Assembly (NCBI GenBank): GCA_020073245.1
Contig: JAIQFQ010000001.1
Span: forward strand, 480,001-544,000
Direction: 5' to 3'
From: Terriglobia bacterium
Lineage (GTDB): Bacteria > Acidobacteriota > Thermoanaerobaculia > Thermoanaerobaculales > Thermoanaerobaculaceae
Length of the DNA stretch: 64,000 nt
Positions 50,014-59,234 of this stretch are shown piece after piece. The notes under the pieces are model-generated. The model ran no database searches and was not told the origin of the DNA. It saw only the letters and a program-made list of their open reading frames with translations. The translations under genes and the position numbers were made by a program. The stretch's first letter is position 1. The number at the start of each line of letters is the position of its first letter.

Positions 50014-52608
50014 ATGCAGGTGAATCGTTCGTGTGTCCTCGCCGTGGCTCTTTGGGCTGCCGCGGCTTCAATCGCATCCGCCCGGGCCGCGACCGCGGGC
50101 GGGGCGCCTGGCGTTTCATCGCGCACAACCACAGACGGCGAAGGGGCGCGTACCGGCGACCCGACGGCGTCGCCAGGACCTGACGGCACGGCGGCACTCT
50201 TCCTCCTGCAGACCGGCGAGGAGTCGGAGATTCTCGGAGACGAGCTCGCGCAAGCCTCGAACTCCGACCCGGTTCGTTGCGTGGTCGAGTTGCGCGAGAC
50301 CTCCGGCGCCGTTGTCGTCGCCCGCCTCACACCGCAGGTGCCCTCCTGGTTGCCCGCAAACCCGGGCCGGTTGTTCGTGCTCCGTGCGGGCGAGCGACGC
50401 CTGGTCAGGCTCGGGGTGGAGTTCGAAGCCGGAGACCTCGCCGGCAACGACCTCCTAGTCGAGGCACTGGGCGGCGCTGGCCGCGTGGCCGTGAGCATGC
50501 TGTGCGGAGGCGAGCCGGAGGTGGCGGCCGGACGCGAGACTGCCACCGGCACGCCGGCAGAGTCGGCCGCAGCCGGCGTTCGGAGGGTCCGGCGCAGACT
50601 CCAGGTGCAGCAGTATTCAACCCAGGACCTCATCGACCAAGCCGTTGCCGCGGGAACGCTCGATCCCGAGACCGGTCTCGTGTACAAAGCGTTTGCGCTG
50701 TTCGGCGACGCCCGCCTGCCCGCACCATATCGCGGCAACGACGGCGTCAAGGGCGACTCGCTGGAGCTCGACGAGATCCGCGCCGCGGCACCGACGATGT
50801 CGCCTGCCAACCAGGCGCTCGTGCAGCCGTTCCTCGTCCCCCCGGCGTATCAGGGGAGCTGGGCGACGCAGCCCGCATCCGCCGGCGTGAGGGTTCTGGA
50901 TGCTCCGCCGCCCTGCTCGCTGCTCGGGCCCGACTGGAGTTGGCTCGAGAGCCCCCGCGGTTTCGTTCGGGTGTGGTTCCGCTCGGACCTTCCCGGCGAC
51001 GCGGCCATGGCGCAGACGGTCATCGACGCGGTCGAGGGCACCATCTGGTCGAAGTTCATCGGCCTGATGGTGGGGCACGCGCCCCTGGCCGACGACATGG
51101 AGTCGTGCAACGGCGGCAGCGGAACGCTCGACATGTACTTGACGGAATTGCCGCCCAAATACGCCGGGATGACGTGCGCCTACCGGCCGGGGGGCGCGCC
51201 GACGCCCGCGTACATCCTGCTCCAGCGCGATGCGGATCTGGCCACCGTGGCCCACGAGCTCTTCCACGCGTTCCAGGACTCGTACCAGCGGCTCGCGAAC
51301 CTGACCGACCAGCGCTACCAGTGGTGGAGCGAGGCGAGCGCCGAGTGGTCGGAGGACTTCGTCTACCACGCCGTTTCGGGGGTCGATCAGAGACACGCCG
51401 ACGCGCACGCGTTCCTCAACGAGCCGGAACAGCCACTCGACCTCGTCAACACGACGACGAATCGTCACTACGGCGCGTACCTCGTGCCGTTTTACGTCTA
51501 CAACAAGACCGGCAGCGCGGCCTTCGTCGCGCAGTCGTGGGCGAACTGCGCCAGCAAGCCCGCCCTCGAGGCGCTCGACGCGGCGCTCCCCGGCGGGTTC
51601 GCGGCGATCTGGCCCGAGGTCGCCCTCCACGACTGGAACAACAAGCCGGTTGACCAGTACTTCAAGTGGGATCAGCTGGTGTTCCAGGCCCGGCCGAGCG
51701 GTGGTGCGGTCGTGAGCGTCGACACCGGGGGCTCGCTGGACGCCGAGCTCCAGCTCAAGGTGGACCTTCCCCGGCTCTCGGCGACGTACAAGAGCTTCAC
51801 ATTCCCGGATCCAACGGTGCGCAGCATCGCGTTCTGGAACGGGGCCTCGTACGACCTGGAGAAACTGAGCGTGCCGGTCGTCGGCCCGTTCTGGAACCCG
51901 AAGACGGCGAGCGACAGCGCGCGCAAAGGGGTCAAGGTCCAGGCGCTCGTCAAGATCACCGGGTCCGACTGGACGATCGAGGACTGGACCGACAGGCCGT
52001 ACGTGGAGTACTGCCGAGACCTGACTGCCGAACGGCTCGAGTACCTCGTGCTGATCATCTCCAATTCGGAGTACTCGGATCGCAACCGACGCGTGACGCC
52101 CCCCGGCCTCGCTCCGGTGTTCTGGGCGTCGAGAATGGGGTGCTGGAAGTGGAAGGGCACCGCGACGTACACACTGTCGGGCCCGACCGGAACCCAAACC
52201 GACACCGCGGACGTGACGTGGACGCGCCTGCCAGCCCAACCCGACCCGCCTCGGGTGACGTACCAGGGGACGGGAAGCGTGACCGTCGCGATGAGCGGCG
52301 GGTGTTCGGGCGGCGGAACCGTCCCGATCGCGAACCCGGTCACCTCCCTCGACACCTACAACTTCACGCCGGCCGACAGCGCCTCCCGCGGTTCGTACAA
52401 AGGCCAGGGGATCGAGATCTCGATGGTCGGCATCACGTGCCAGGGCAATCCCGGGGCGACGGTCGTCGGGCCCTGGTTCCAGATCCTGCCGCCGCAGCCA
52501 CCGCAGTTTCCGTTCTACATCGTGAGCAACGACGGGGCGACGATGACCGCGACGTACATCCTGGCCGGCCTCACCTGGCACTGGGACCTGCACGCCCAGA
52601 GCCAGTAG
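50014..52608 (+). CDS. secreted HExxH putative zinc metallopeptidase
   Basis: 864 residues from the ATG behind AGGAGGG. Signal peptide in residues 1-25 (ALWAAAASIASARA). The metal-binding motif is ATVAHELFHAFQDSY with a Glu-containing SEASAEWSEDF about 30 residues later, the pattern of gluzincins. A propeptide-like region lies before it (to about 240), and the C-terminal 250 residues look like beta-sandwich domains with several Cys. The reading frame runs on far upstream without a stop, but that part is antisense to the xanthine dehydrogenase gene. I could not assign a MEROPS family. It is probably exported and degrades proteins or peptides outside the cell. Confidence 0.8.
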   Translation: MQVNRSCVLAVALWAAAASIASARAATAGGAPGVSSRTTTDGEGARTGDPTASPGPDGTAALFLLQTGEESEILGDELAQASNSDPVRCVVELRETSGAVVVARLTPQVPSWLPANPGRLFVLRAGERRLVRLGVEFEAGDLAGNDLLVEALGGAGRVAVSMLCGGEPEVAAGRETATGTPAESAAAGVRRVRRRLQVQQYSTQDLIDQAVAAGTLDPETGLVYKAFALFGDARLPAPYRGNDGVKGDSLELDEIRAAAPTMSPANQALVQPFLVPPAYQGSWATQPASAGVRVLDAPPPCSLLGPDWSWLESPRGFVRVWFRSDLPGDAAMAQTVIDAVEGTIWSKFIGLMVGHAPLADDMESCNGGSGTLDMYLTELPPKYAGMTCAYRPGGAPTPAYILLQRDADLATVAHELFHAFQDSYQRLANLTDQRYQWWSEASAEWSEDFVYHAVSGVDQRHADAHAFLNEPEQPLDLVNTTTNRHYGAYLVPFYVYNKTGSAAFVAQSWANCASKPALEALDAALPGGFAAIWPEVALHDWNNKPVDQYFKWDQLVFQARPSGGAVVSVDTGGSLDAELQLKVDLPRLSATYKSFTFPDPTVRSIAFWNGASYDLEKLSVPVVGPFWNPKTASDSARKGVKVQALVKITGSDWTIEDWTDRPYVEYCRDLTAERLEYLVLIISNSEYSDRNRRVTPPGLAPVFWASRMGCWKWKGTATYTLSGPTGTQTDTADVTWTRLPAQPDPPRVTYQGTGSVTVAMSGGCSGGGTVPIANPVTSLDTYNFTPADSASRGSYKGQGIEISMVGITCQGNPGATVVGPWFQILPPQPPQFPFYIVSNDGATMTATYILAGLTWHWDLHAQSQ

Positions 52609-52622
52609 AGCCGTCGTCGACG

Positions 52623-55223
52623 TTAGACCGCGGCGGCGCGGACTGCGTGGAGCGTCAGCGCGCCGTCCGAGACCCCGAGGCGCACCGTGTCCCCGTCCGC
52701 GACCTCGCCGGCGAGAACCATGCGGGCGAGCGGGTCCTGGACTAGCCGCTGGATCGCGCGCTTCAGTGGCCGCGCCCCGAAGTCCGGGTCGTACCCCTCG
52801 TGCGCGAGATGGTCGAGCGCGGCATCGTCTGCCACGACCGTGATGCGTCTTTCGGCGAGGAGCCGATTGAGCCGCTCCAGCTGGATCTTCACAATCGAGC
52901 GCAGGTGTGCTTCGTCCAGACGGTGGAACACGAGCACCTCGTCCACGCGGTTGAGGAACTCCGGCCGGAAGTGCGCCTTCAGCTCGCGCTGCACGAGGTC
53001 GAGCATGCGCGCGCGGTCGGCCTCCGTGAACTCCTGGATCACGCTCGAGGCAATGTTCGAAGTCATGATCACCACGCAGTTGCGGAAGTCCACCGTGCGG
53101 CCCTTGCCGTCCGTGAGGCGGCCGTCGTCGAGGATCTGCAGGAGCACGTTGAAAACGTCGGGATGCGCCTTCTCCACCTCGTCGAGGAGCACGACCGCGT
53201 ACGGCCTGCGCCGCACCGCCTCCGTGAGCTGGCCGCCCTCCTCGTAGCCGACGTACCCCGGAGGGGCGCCGATCATGCGCGCGACTGCGTGCTTCTCCAT
53301 GTACTCGGACATGTCGAGCCGGATCATCGCCCGCTCGTCGTCGAACAGGAACTCGGCGAGCGCCCGCGCGAGCTCGGTCTTTCCGACACCGGTCGGTCCC
53401 AGGAAGAGGAACGACCCGACGGGCCGGTTCGGGTCCTTCATCCCGCTGCGGGCGCGCCGCACCGCCGTGGCGACTGCCGTGACCGCCTCGTCCTGACCCA
53501 CCACGCGAGCCTTGAGCCGATCCTCCATCTGCAGGAGCTTCGCCTTCTCACCCTCCAGCAGCTTGCTCACGGGGATCCCGGTCCAGCGCGCTACCGCTTC
53601 GGCGATGGCCTCCTCGGTCACCTCCTCGGCGAGCAGCGAGCCTTGCGCAGCCTGATGGGCCTTGAGTGCGTCCGTCCCAGCTTCGAGCTCCTTGTTGAGT
53701 TTGACGAGTTCACCGTAGCGGAGCTGGGCGGCGCGCTCGAGATCGCCGTCGCGCTGGGCGCGCTCGGCGCCCTCCTTGGCCGCCTCGACCTGCTCCTTTG
53801 CCGCGCGGATGCGTGCGATGAGGTCCTTCTCGCGCTGCCAGGACGCCTTCATCCCGGCGATGCGCTCCTTGAGCTCGGCCAGCTCCCACTCGATTTCCTC
53901 CAGGCGCTCCCTCGAGGCCTCGTCCTTCTCCTTGGCAAGGGCGCGCTTCTCGATCTCCAGGCGGAGGGCCGTGCGATCCAGCTCGTCGATCTCCGTCGGG
54001 AGCGAGTCGATCTCGATGCGCAGCCGCGAGGCCGCTTCGTCCATGAGGTCGATCGCCTTGTCGGGGAGGAAGCGGTCGGTGATGTAGCGGCTCGATAACG
54101 TCGCGGCCGCCACGAGCGCACCGTCGGTGATGCGTACCCCGTGGTGCACCTCGTACTTCTCCTTCAAGCCGCGGAGAATCGCGACGGTCTCTTCAACCGA
54201 CGGCTCGCCCACGAGCACGGGTTGGAAGCGACGCTCGAGGGCGGCGTCCTTCTCGATGTGCTTCCGGTACTCGGTCAGCGTCGTGGCGCCGATGCAGCGC
54301 AGCTCACCGCGGGCGAGGGCCGGCTTGAGGAGGTTCGCTGCGTCCATGGCGCCCTCGGCGGCGCCGGCGCCGACCAACGTGTGGATCTCGTCGATGAACA
54401 GCACGACCTCGCCGTCGGAGTCCACGACCTCCTTGATCACGGCCTTGAGGCGGTCCTCGAACTCGCCGCGGTACTTGGTACCGGCGATGAGGGCGCCGAG
54501 GTCGAGGGCGACGATGCGGCGGCGTTTCAGCAACTCGGGGACATCGCCCCCGGCGATGCGTTGCGCCAGCCCCTCCGCGACCGCCGTTTTGCCGACGCCC
54601 GGCTCGCCGATCAGAACTGGGTTGTTCTTGGTCCTGCGGGTCAGGACCTGCATCACGCGCCGGATCTCGTCGTCGCGCCCGATGACCGGATCGAGCTTGC
54701 CGGCGCGGGCCAGTTCGGTGAGATCGCGCGCGTACTTCTTGAGGGCCTCGAACTTCTCCTCGGGGTTGACGTCCGTCACTCGGTGGGATCCTCGAAGCTC
54801 CTGAATGGCTCGCAGCAATGCGTCCGGACCGACCCCGTGTCGCGTGAGGATCTCTGCCGCGCTCCCCGGCACGCCCGCGACGGCGAGCAGCAGGTGTTCG
54901 ACCGACACGTACTCGTCCTGAAACTGGGGCGCGAGCTTGCCCGCGGCTTCGATGACTCTTCGCAGGTCACGAGACGGCTGTGCCTCCGCCGCGCCCCGTG
55001 CCGATGGCAGCCTGTCCATCACCGTGCTGAGGTCGTCGCGAACGCGGGCAACGGGAGCGCCGACCTTCTCGAGCAGCTTCGGCGCGAGCCCGTCGGCCTG
55101 CAAGAGAAGGGCCTCCAGCAGGTGGATGGGGGTCGCCTCGGGGTTGCCCCGCCCGGTCGCCAGCTTGAGCGCTGCCTGGAGCGCTTCCCCGGCCTTGACG
55201 GTGAAGTTGTTGTCGGACGCCAT
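52623..55223 (-). CDS. clpB: ATP-dependent chaperone ClpB
   Basis: 866 residues from the ATG at 55223 (GAGGTGGG upstream). The N-terminal Clp_N domain (1-145), first AAA+ module (Walker [14 protein letters not shown]), a long middle coiled coil (about 410-520) and second AAA+ module (Walker [14 protein letters not shown]) are all present. It resolves protein aggregates with DnaK. It is convergent with the metallopeptidase gene (14-bp gap). No heat-shock sigma-32 promoter is obvious; the promoter is sigma-70-like. Confidence 0.97.
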   Translation of the reverse strand: MASDNNFTVKAGEALQAALKLATGRGNPEATPIHLLEALLLQADGLAPKLLEKVGAPVARVRDDLSTVMDRLPSARGAAEAQPSRDLRRVIEAAGKLAPQFQDEYVSVEHLLLAVAGVPGSAAEILTRHGVGPDALLRAIQELRGSHRVTDVNPEEKFEALKKYARDLTELARAGKLDPVIGRDDEIRRVMQVLTRRTKNNPVLIGEPGVGKTAVAEGLAQRIAGGDVPELLKRRRIVALDLGALIAGTKYRGEFEDRLKAVIKEVVDSDGEVVLFIDEIHTLVGAGAAEGAMDAANLLKPALARGELRCIGATTLTEYRKHIEKDAALERRFQPVLVGEPSVEETVAILRGLKEKYEVHHGVRITDGALVAAATLSSRYITDRFLPDKAIDLMDEAASRLRIEIDSLPTEIDELDRTALRLEIEKRALAKEKDEASRERLEEIEWELAELKERIAGMKASWQREKDLIARIRAAKEQVEAAKEGAERAQRDGDLERAAQLRYGELVKLNKELEAGTDALKAHQAAQGSLLAEEVTEEAIAEAVARWTGIPVSKLLEGEKAKLLQMEDRLKARVVGQDEAVTAVATAVRRARSGMKDPNRPVGSFLFLGPTGVGKTELARALAEFLFDDERAMIRLDMSEYMEKHAVARMIGAPPGYVGYEEGGQLTEAVRRRPYAVVLLDEVEKAHPDVFNVLLQILDDGRLTDGKGRTVDFRNCVVIMTSNIASSVIQEFTEADRARMLDLVQRELKAHFRPEFLNRVDEVLVFHRLDEAHLRSIVKIQLERLNRLLAERRITVVADDAALDHLAHEGYDPDFGARPLKRAIQRLVQDPLARMVLAGEVADGDTVRLGVSDGALTLHAVRAAAV

Positions 55224-55266
55224 GTTCCCACCTCGTGTCCGGGAACGTCTTCTCGCGGACACGAAC

Positions 55267-55295
55267 AAGATAGAATCTTAGCCTGTTATTGTCAA
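55267..55295 (-). promoter_or_regulatory. clpB: sigma-70 promoter of clpB
   Basis: TTGACA (55295-55290), 17-bp spacer and TATCTT (55272-55267) on the minus strand. No CIRCE or HAIR element was found around it. Confidence 0.75.
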
Positions 55296-55500
55296 GGATA
55301 ATGTCCCAATATCTTAGTCTTTCGATATAAACCCTAAAGGCCCACCCGTCGAACGCCGAAACCGGTTACTCGCCGAGTCGTCGATCTCGTTTTGCGTCCC
55401 GGTGAGGGCCTGCCTTGCACCACGTGTAGAATGCGCCGAACTGCCACCCAACAAGCGCCGGTCACGGCGATGTGTGGCGACCAAACGGAGGACGGACGCA

Positions 55501-57540
55501 ATGAGCGAAAAGCCCTTCTCTCCCTACGTGCCCGCCGATTCGAACCAGACGGAGTTCACCCTGCGGGCGCTCGTCATCGGCCTCTTCATGTGCGTCATCC
55601 TGGGTGCGGCCAACGCCTACCTGGGCCTTCGGGCCGGGATGACCATCGCGGCGACCTACCCCGCGGCGGTCATCGGTATGGCCGTGCTCCGGCTCATGAA
55701 GGGGTCGCTGCTCGAAGAGAACTTCGCCCGGACGGTCGGTTCCATCGGCGAATCGGTGGCGGCGGGGGCGATCTTCACGATCCCGGCCTTCGTGATCCTC
55801 AACCTGTGGACGTTCAACACGTTCAAGGACTACCTCACGGCCACGGCGTTGATGATCCTGGGCGGCATTCTTGGGATCATGTTCGTGACCATCCTCCGGC
55901 GCGTGATGGTCGAGGACCGGACCCTTCCGTTCCCCGAATCCGTTGCCGCGTCCGAGATCCACAAGGCCGGTCAACGCGGCTCCGAGGCTGCGATGCAGCT
56001 TTTCAAGGCGATGGGGGTAGGCGCGTTCATCCGACTCCTCGACGCGTACGGCATCTTCTCCTCGTCGAACACCTTCAGCGTGGCCGTCGGGAAGCTCAAG
56101 GAGAGCCTCGTGCGCCTGGGCCTCTCCAGGGACGCCAGGACCATCGCCGCGGGCGGCGTCTCCAACTTCTCTGCACCCGCCGTGAGCCCCGCCTACATCG
56201 GCGTGGGCTACATCATCGGGCCCGAGCTCGGCGCTCTCAACTTTGCGGGCGGCCTCCTCGCGTGGGGGCTGTTCGTGCCGCTGCTGGTGTTCTTCCAAGG
56301 TCCCTCCCTGATCGATCAGTACACCTTGGCCGCGAGCGGCAACCAGGCCGCGGCGTGGGGTGCCATGGTCAACGACCTCTGGCGCTTCGTGGTGCGGCCG
56401 ATCGCGGTCGGCGGCATGCTGGTGGGCGCCTGCTACACCCTGTACAAGATGCGCAAGAACCTCATCGCCGCGCTGCAGCGTGCCGTGAGCGACCTGAAGA
56501 AGTCGACCGCAGCGCACGAGGCCACGAGCCGGCTCGACCGCGACATTGACTTCAAGATGGTCGTGCTTGGCCTCCTGTTCGTCCTCGCGATGATGGTCGC
56601 GCTGTACTCGTTCTTCACGCATGCGTTCGTACCGGCCGTCGTGGCCGCGCTCGTCATGCTCGTCACCGGGTTCTTCTTTGCGGCGGTGTCGGGGAACCTC
56701 GTGGGGATGATCGGATCCTCCAACAACCCGCTCTCGGGTCTGACCCTGGCCACCACGATCGTTGCGGCCCTCACGATGGTGATCGTCGGCGCCAAGGGCA
56801 CCGCGGGGATCGCCGCCACGCTTGGTGTCGCGGCGGTCGGTTGCGTGTCGGCGGCCGTTGCGGGCGAGATGCTGCAGGACCTCAAGGTCGGGCACATCCT
56901 CGGCGGTACTCCGTGGAAGATGCAGGCCGGAGACCTCATCGGCGTGCTCTTCGCCGGCGCGGTGATGTTCTTTCCCCTCTACGTCCTGCACTTCGCGGAC
57001 TTGAAGCAGTTCCCGGCCAATGGCGGATTCGGCAGCCCGCGCTTGCCCGCGCCGCAGGCCGGTCTCATGGCGGCGCTCTCCCAGGGGATCGTCGGCGGCG
57101 AGATGGCGTGGCCGCTCGTCATGGTCGGCATCGCGTTGGGGATCTCGCTCATCCTGATCAAGGTCAAGAGCCCGATGCTGTTCTCCGTCGGGATGTACCT
57201 GCCGCTAGAGACAACCTTCGCCATTTTCGTCGGTGGCGTGATCCGGGGCATCGTCGACCGCATCCGTGACAAGCGCGGTTACAACGCTGCGCAGAAGGCG
57301 CGCGTGGAGAACGCCGGCGTCTTGACGGCCTCGGGCCTGATCGCCGGCGAGGCTCTGATGGGCCTGGTCGTGGCGGCCGTTGTCTTCTTCCGCAAGGACG
57401 GTTTCCCGTCGATCGTGTGGGCGTACACCGGCCCGATGGCGATACCGATCGCGCTCGTCCTGGTCGGGTACCTCATCTTCACCCCTCTCGGCAAAGCCGG
57501 GGCCCCCGACGAACCGGCGCCTCCGACCGCGGTGATGTAG
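55501..57540 (+). CDS. OPT family oligopeptide transporter
   Basis: 679 residues from ATG 55501 behind GGAGG. About 14-16 hydrophobic helices, with conserved OPT blocks such as GAANAYLGLRAGMTIAATYPAA near the N-terminus, ESVAAGAIFTIPAF, and SSNNPLSGLTLATTI. The family imports peptides or metal chelates across the inner membrane by proton symport. A Lys-rich loop around residues 320-350 separates the two halves. It is transcribed divergently from clpB across a 277-bp gap, and no peptidase gene accompanies it. Confidence 0.92.
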   Translation: MSEKPFSPYVPADSNQTEFTLRALVIGLFMCVILGAANAYLGLRAGMTIAATYPAAVIGMAVLRLMKGSLLEENFARTVGSIGESVAAGAIFTIPAFVILNLWTFNTFKDYLTATALMILGGILGIMFVTILRRVMVEDRTLPFPESVAASEIHKAGQRGSEAAMQLFKAMGVGAFIRLLDAYGIFSSSNTFSVAVGKLKESLVRLGLSRDARTIAAGGVSNFSAPAVSPAYIGVGYIIGPELGALNFAGGLLAWGLFVPLLVFFQGPSLIDQYTLAASGNQAAAWGAMVNDLWRFVVRPIAVGGMLVGACYTLYKMRKNLIAALQRAVSDLKKSTAAHEATSRLDRDIDFKMVVLGLLFVLAMMVALYSFFTHAFVPAVVAALVMLVTGFFFAAVSGNLVGMIGSSNNPLSGLTLATTIVAALTMVIVGAKGTAGIAATLGVAAVGCVSAAVAGEMLQDLKVGHILGGTPWKMQAGDLIGVLFAGAVMFFPLYVLHFADLKQFPANGGFGSPRLPAPQAGLMAALSQGIVGGEMAWPLVMVGIALGISLILIKVKSPMLFSVGMYLPLETTFAIFVGGVIRGIVDRIRDKRGYNAAQKARVENAGVLTASGLIAGEALMGLVVAAVVFFRKDGFPSIVWAYTGPMAIPIALVLVGYLIFTPLGKAGAPDEPAPPTAVM

Positions 57541-57621
57541 GCGGCAGACGCAAGATGGCGTTCTGACGCGGCGGGCCGCAGGCGTTCTCCTCGCGGCCGC
57601 CGTCGCTCAGAACTCGAGGCA

Positions 57622-58752
57622 ATGGAAGCTCTGACTATCGTCCAGATGCTCGAGAAGACCGGTTTCGCGACCGGTTCGGTGGTGCAGATGTTCGACGCCG
57701 CCAAGGGCCTGGCGGCGCGGGGGCACACGGTCCTCGCCGTGACTCGGCCGAGCGGTGAGATGGCCGTGCGTTGCCTCGCGGCAGGCGTCGAGCACGTGCC
57801 GCTCGCGCTCCGCCACGAGTTCGACGTCGTCTCCATGCTCCGCTTCGCCCGTCTTGCCCGCGAGCGCAAGGTCGACGTCGTGCACGTCCACAAAGGCATC
57901 TCGCACGCGGTCGCTCTGGGAGCGACGTTCCTGGGTGGGCGGTACGGCCTCATCGTCAACCGCGGCGTCTCGTTTCCGATCGATCTCTGGTCCTCGTTCA
58001 AGTACCGCTCCCGCCGCGTCAGCCGAATCGTGACCGTCGCCGAGAGCATCCGACAGACAGTGATCTCGAGCGGCGGGATCCCGCCCCAGAAGGTCGGCGT
58101 GGTGTACGCCGGCGTGGACCTCGAGCGCTTCGATCCTCAGCGGGCCAACGCTGCTGCAGTCCGCACCGAGCTCGGGATTCTCGCCGAGGCGCGCGTGATC
58201 GGCCACGTCGGGATGCGGGACTGGAAGGGGTGGAAGGAGCTCCTCCGGGCGTTTCCGGCGGTCCGGGCCGATCACCCAGCGGCACATCTGCTCCTGGTGG
58301 CGTGTACATCGCACGCGCAGCGCGACGGTGTCGCAGAGCTGGCTCGCGATCTGGGCGTCGAAGGCGCGGTCACGGCGACCATGGAGCGATTGGACATGCC
58401 CGATGTGCTCGCTGCGTGCGACGTCGTGGTGGATCCCTCCTGGGCTGGCACGGGAATCACCGGGACTATCCGGGAGGCGATGGCTCTCGGAAAACCCGTC
58501 GTCGCCACCACCGTGGCTGGTAACCCGGAACTCGTCGAAGACGGCGTATCCGGGATCCTCGTTCCGCCGCGTGACGTGCCGATGCTGGCTGCCGCGATCT
58601 CCCGCCTCTTGCGGGACGTCGAGTTTGCCCGGCGGACCGCGACCGCAGGCCAGGAAAGGGTGCGTCAGCACTTCTCAACGGAGGCACGGGTTTCTCGCCT
58701 TGAGGCTCTCTACCTGCGCGCCGCTCACGAGACGCGCACTCGGAAAACCTGA
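57622..58752 (+). CDS. GT4 family glycosyltransferase
   Basis: 376 residues with a GT-B fold. The C-terminal nucleotide-sugar site is GTGITGTIREAMALGKPVVATTV with the Glu-x7-Glu pattern partly kept. The N-terminal half begins LTIVQMLEKTGFATGSVVQM and contains VDVVHVHKGISHAV. It should transfer a sugar to a glycan or lipid at the inner membrane. Donor and acceptor are unknown; no other envelope-polysaccharide genes are nearby. It lies 81 bp after the OPT gene on the same strand. Confidence 0.88.
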   Translation: MEALTIVQMLEKTGFATGSVVQMFDAAKGLAARGHTVLAVTRPSGEMAVRCLAAGVEHVPLALRHEFDVVSMLRFARLARERKVDVVHVHKGISHAVALGATFLGGRYGLIVNRGVSFPIDLWSSFKYRSRRVSRIVTVAESIRQTVISSGGIPPQKVGVVYAGVDLERFDPQRANAAAVRTELGILAEARVIGHVGMRDWKGWKELLRAFPAVRADHPAAHLLLVACTSHAQRDGVAELARDLGVEGAVTATMERLDMPDVLAACDVVVDPSWAGTGITGTIREAMALGKPVVATTVAGNPELVEDGVSGILVPPRDVPMLAAAISRLLRDVEFARRTATAGQERVRQHFSTEARVSRLEALYLRAAHETRTRKT

Positions 58753-58841
58753 GCGCAATCACGCACCACGGACCACGGGCCACACTCACCCACCCACGCA
58801 GGTCGTCCAACCATCGCGCCGACGCGGTCGGCGCTCGCGTC

Positions 58842-59234
58842 CTATCCCCCCACGCAGGTGATCCAGAGCTCACGCCGCCTCGGTCCATCCAGTTCTAACA
58901 GATAGACAGCCTGCCAGCGGCCGAGTGCCATCTCGCCCTCCGTGATCGGGATCGCCACCGAGTGACCCACCAGAGAGGAGAGGAAGTGAGCGTCGGAGTT
59001 CCCCTCACTGTGGCGCCAGGCGACGTGAGGGAGCATGGCGGCCAACGCAGCCAGGATGTCTTCGCCGACAGCCGGGTCGGCGTTCTCGTTCAGGAGGACC
59101 GCCGCGGTCGTGTGGGGTACGGCCACCTGGCACAGCCCTTCCTCGATTCCCGAGGCGGCCACGGCCTCCTGCACGAAGCTGGTCACGTCCACGAGTTGAC
59201 GGCGCCGCTGCGAGGCAACCTCGATCACGTCCAT
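58842..59234 (-). CDS. YjbQ family protein (UPF0047)
   Basis: 130 residues, normal for the family, from the ATG at 59234, which overlaps the lytic transglycosylase stop by 10 bp. Typical blocks are HTTAAVLLNENADPAVGEDIL, RHSEGNSDAHFLSSLVG and GRWQAVYLLELDGPRRRELW. Members have weak thiamine-phosphate synthase activity in vitro, but the true cellular role is unclear. Last gene of a minus-strand trio. Confidence 0.92.
   Translation of the reverse strand: MDVIEVASQRRRQLVDVTSFVQEAVAASGIEEGLCQVAVPHTTAAVLLNENADPAVGEDILAALAAMLPHVAWRHSEGNSDAHFLSSLVGHSVAIPITEGEMALGRWQAVYLLELDGPRRRELWITCVGG

Noticed and set aside
52623-55223. Heat-shock sigma-32 or CIRCE control of clpB
   Set aside because: No CIRCE dyad or sigma-32 -10 (CCCCAT) was found; a sigma-70 promoter explains the start.
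55462-56991. 509-codon minus-strand open frame over the OPT gene
   Set aside because: His/Asp-rich shadow of a membrane protein gene.
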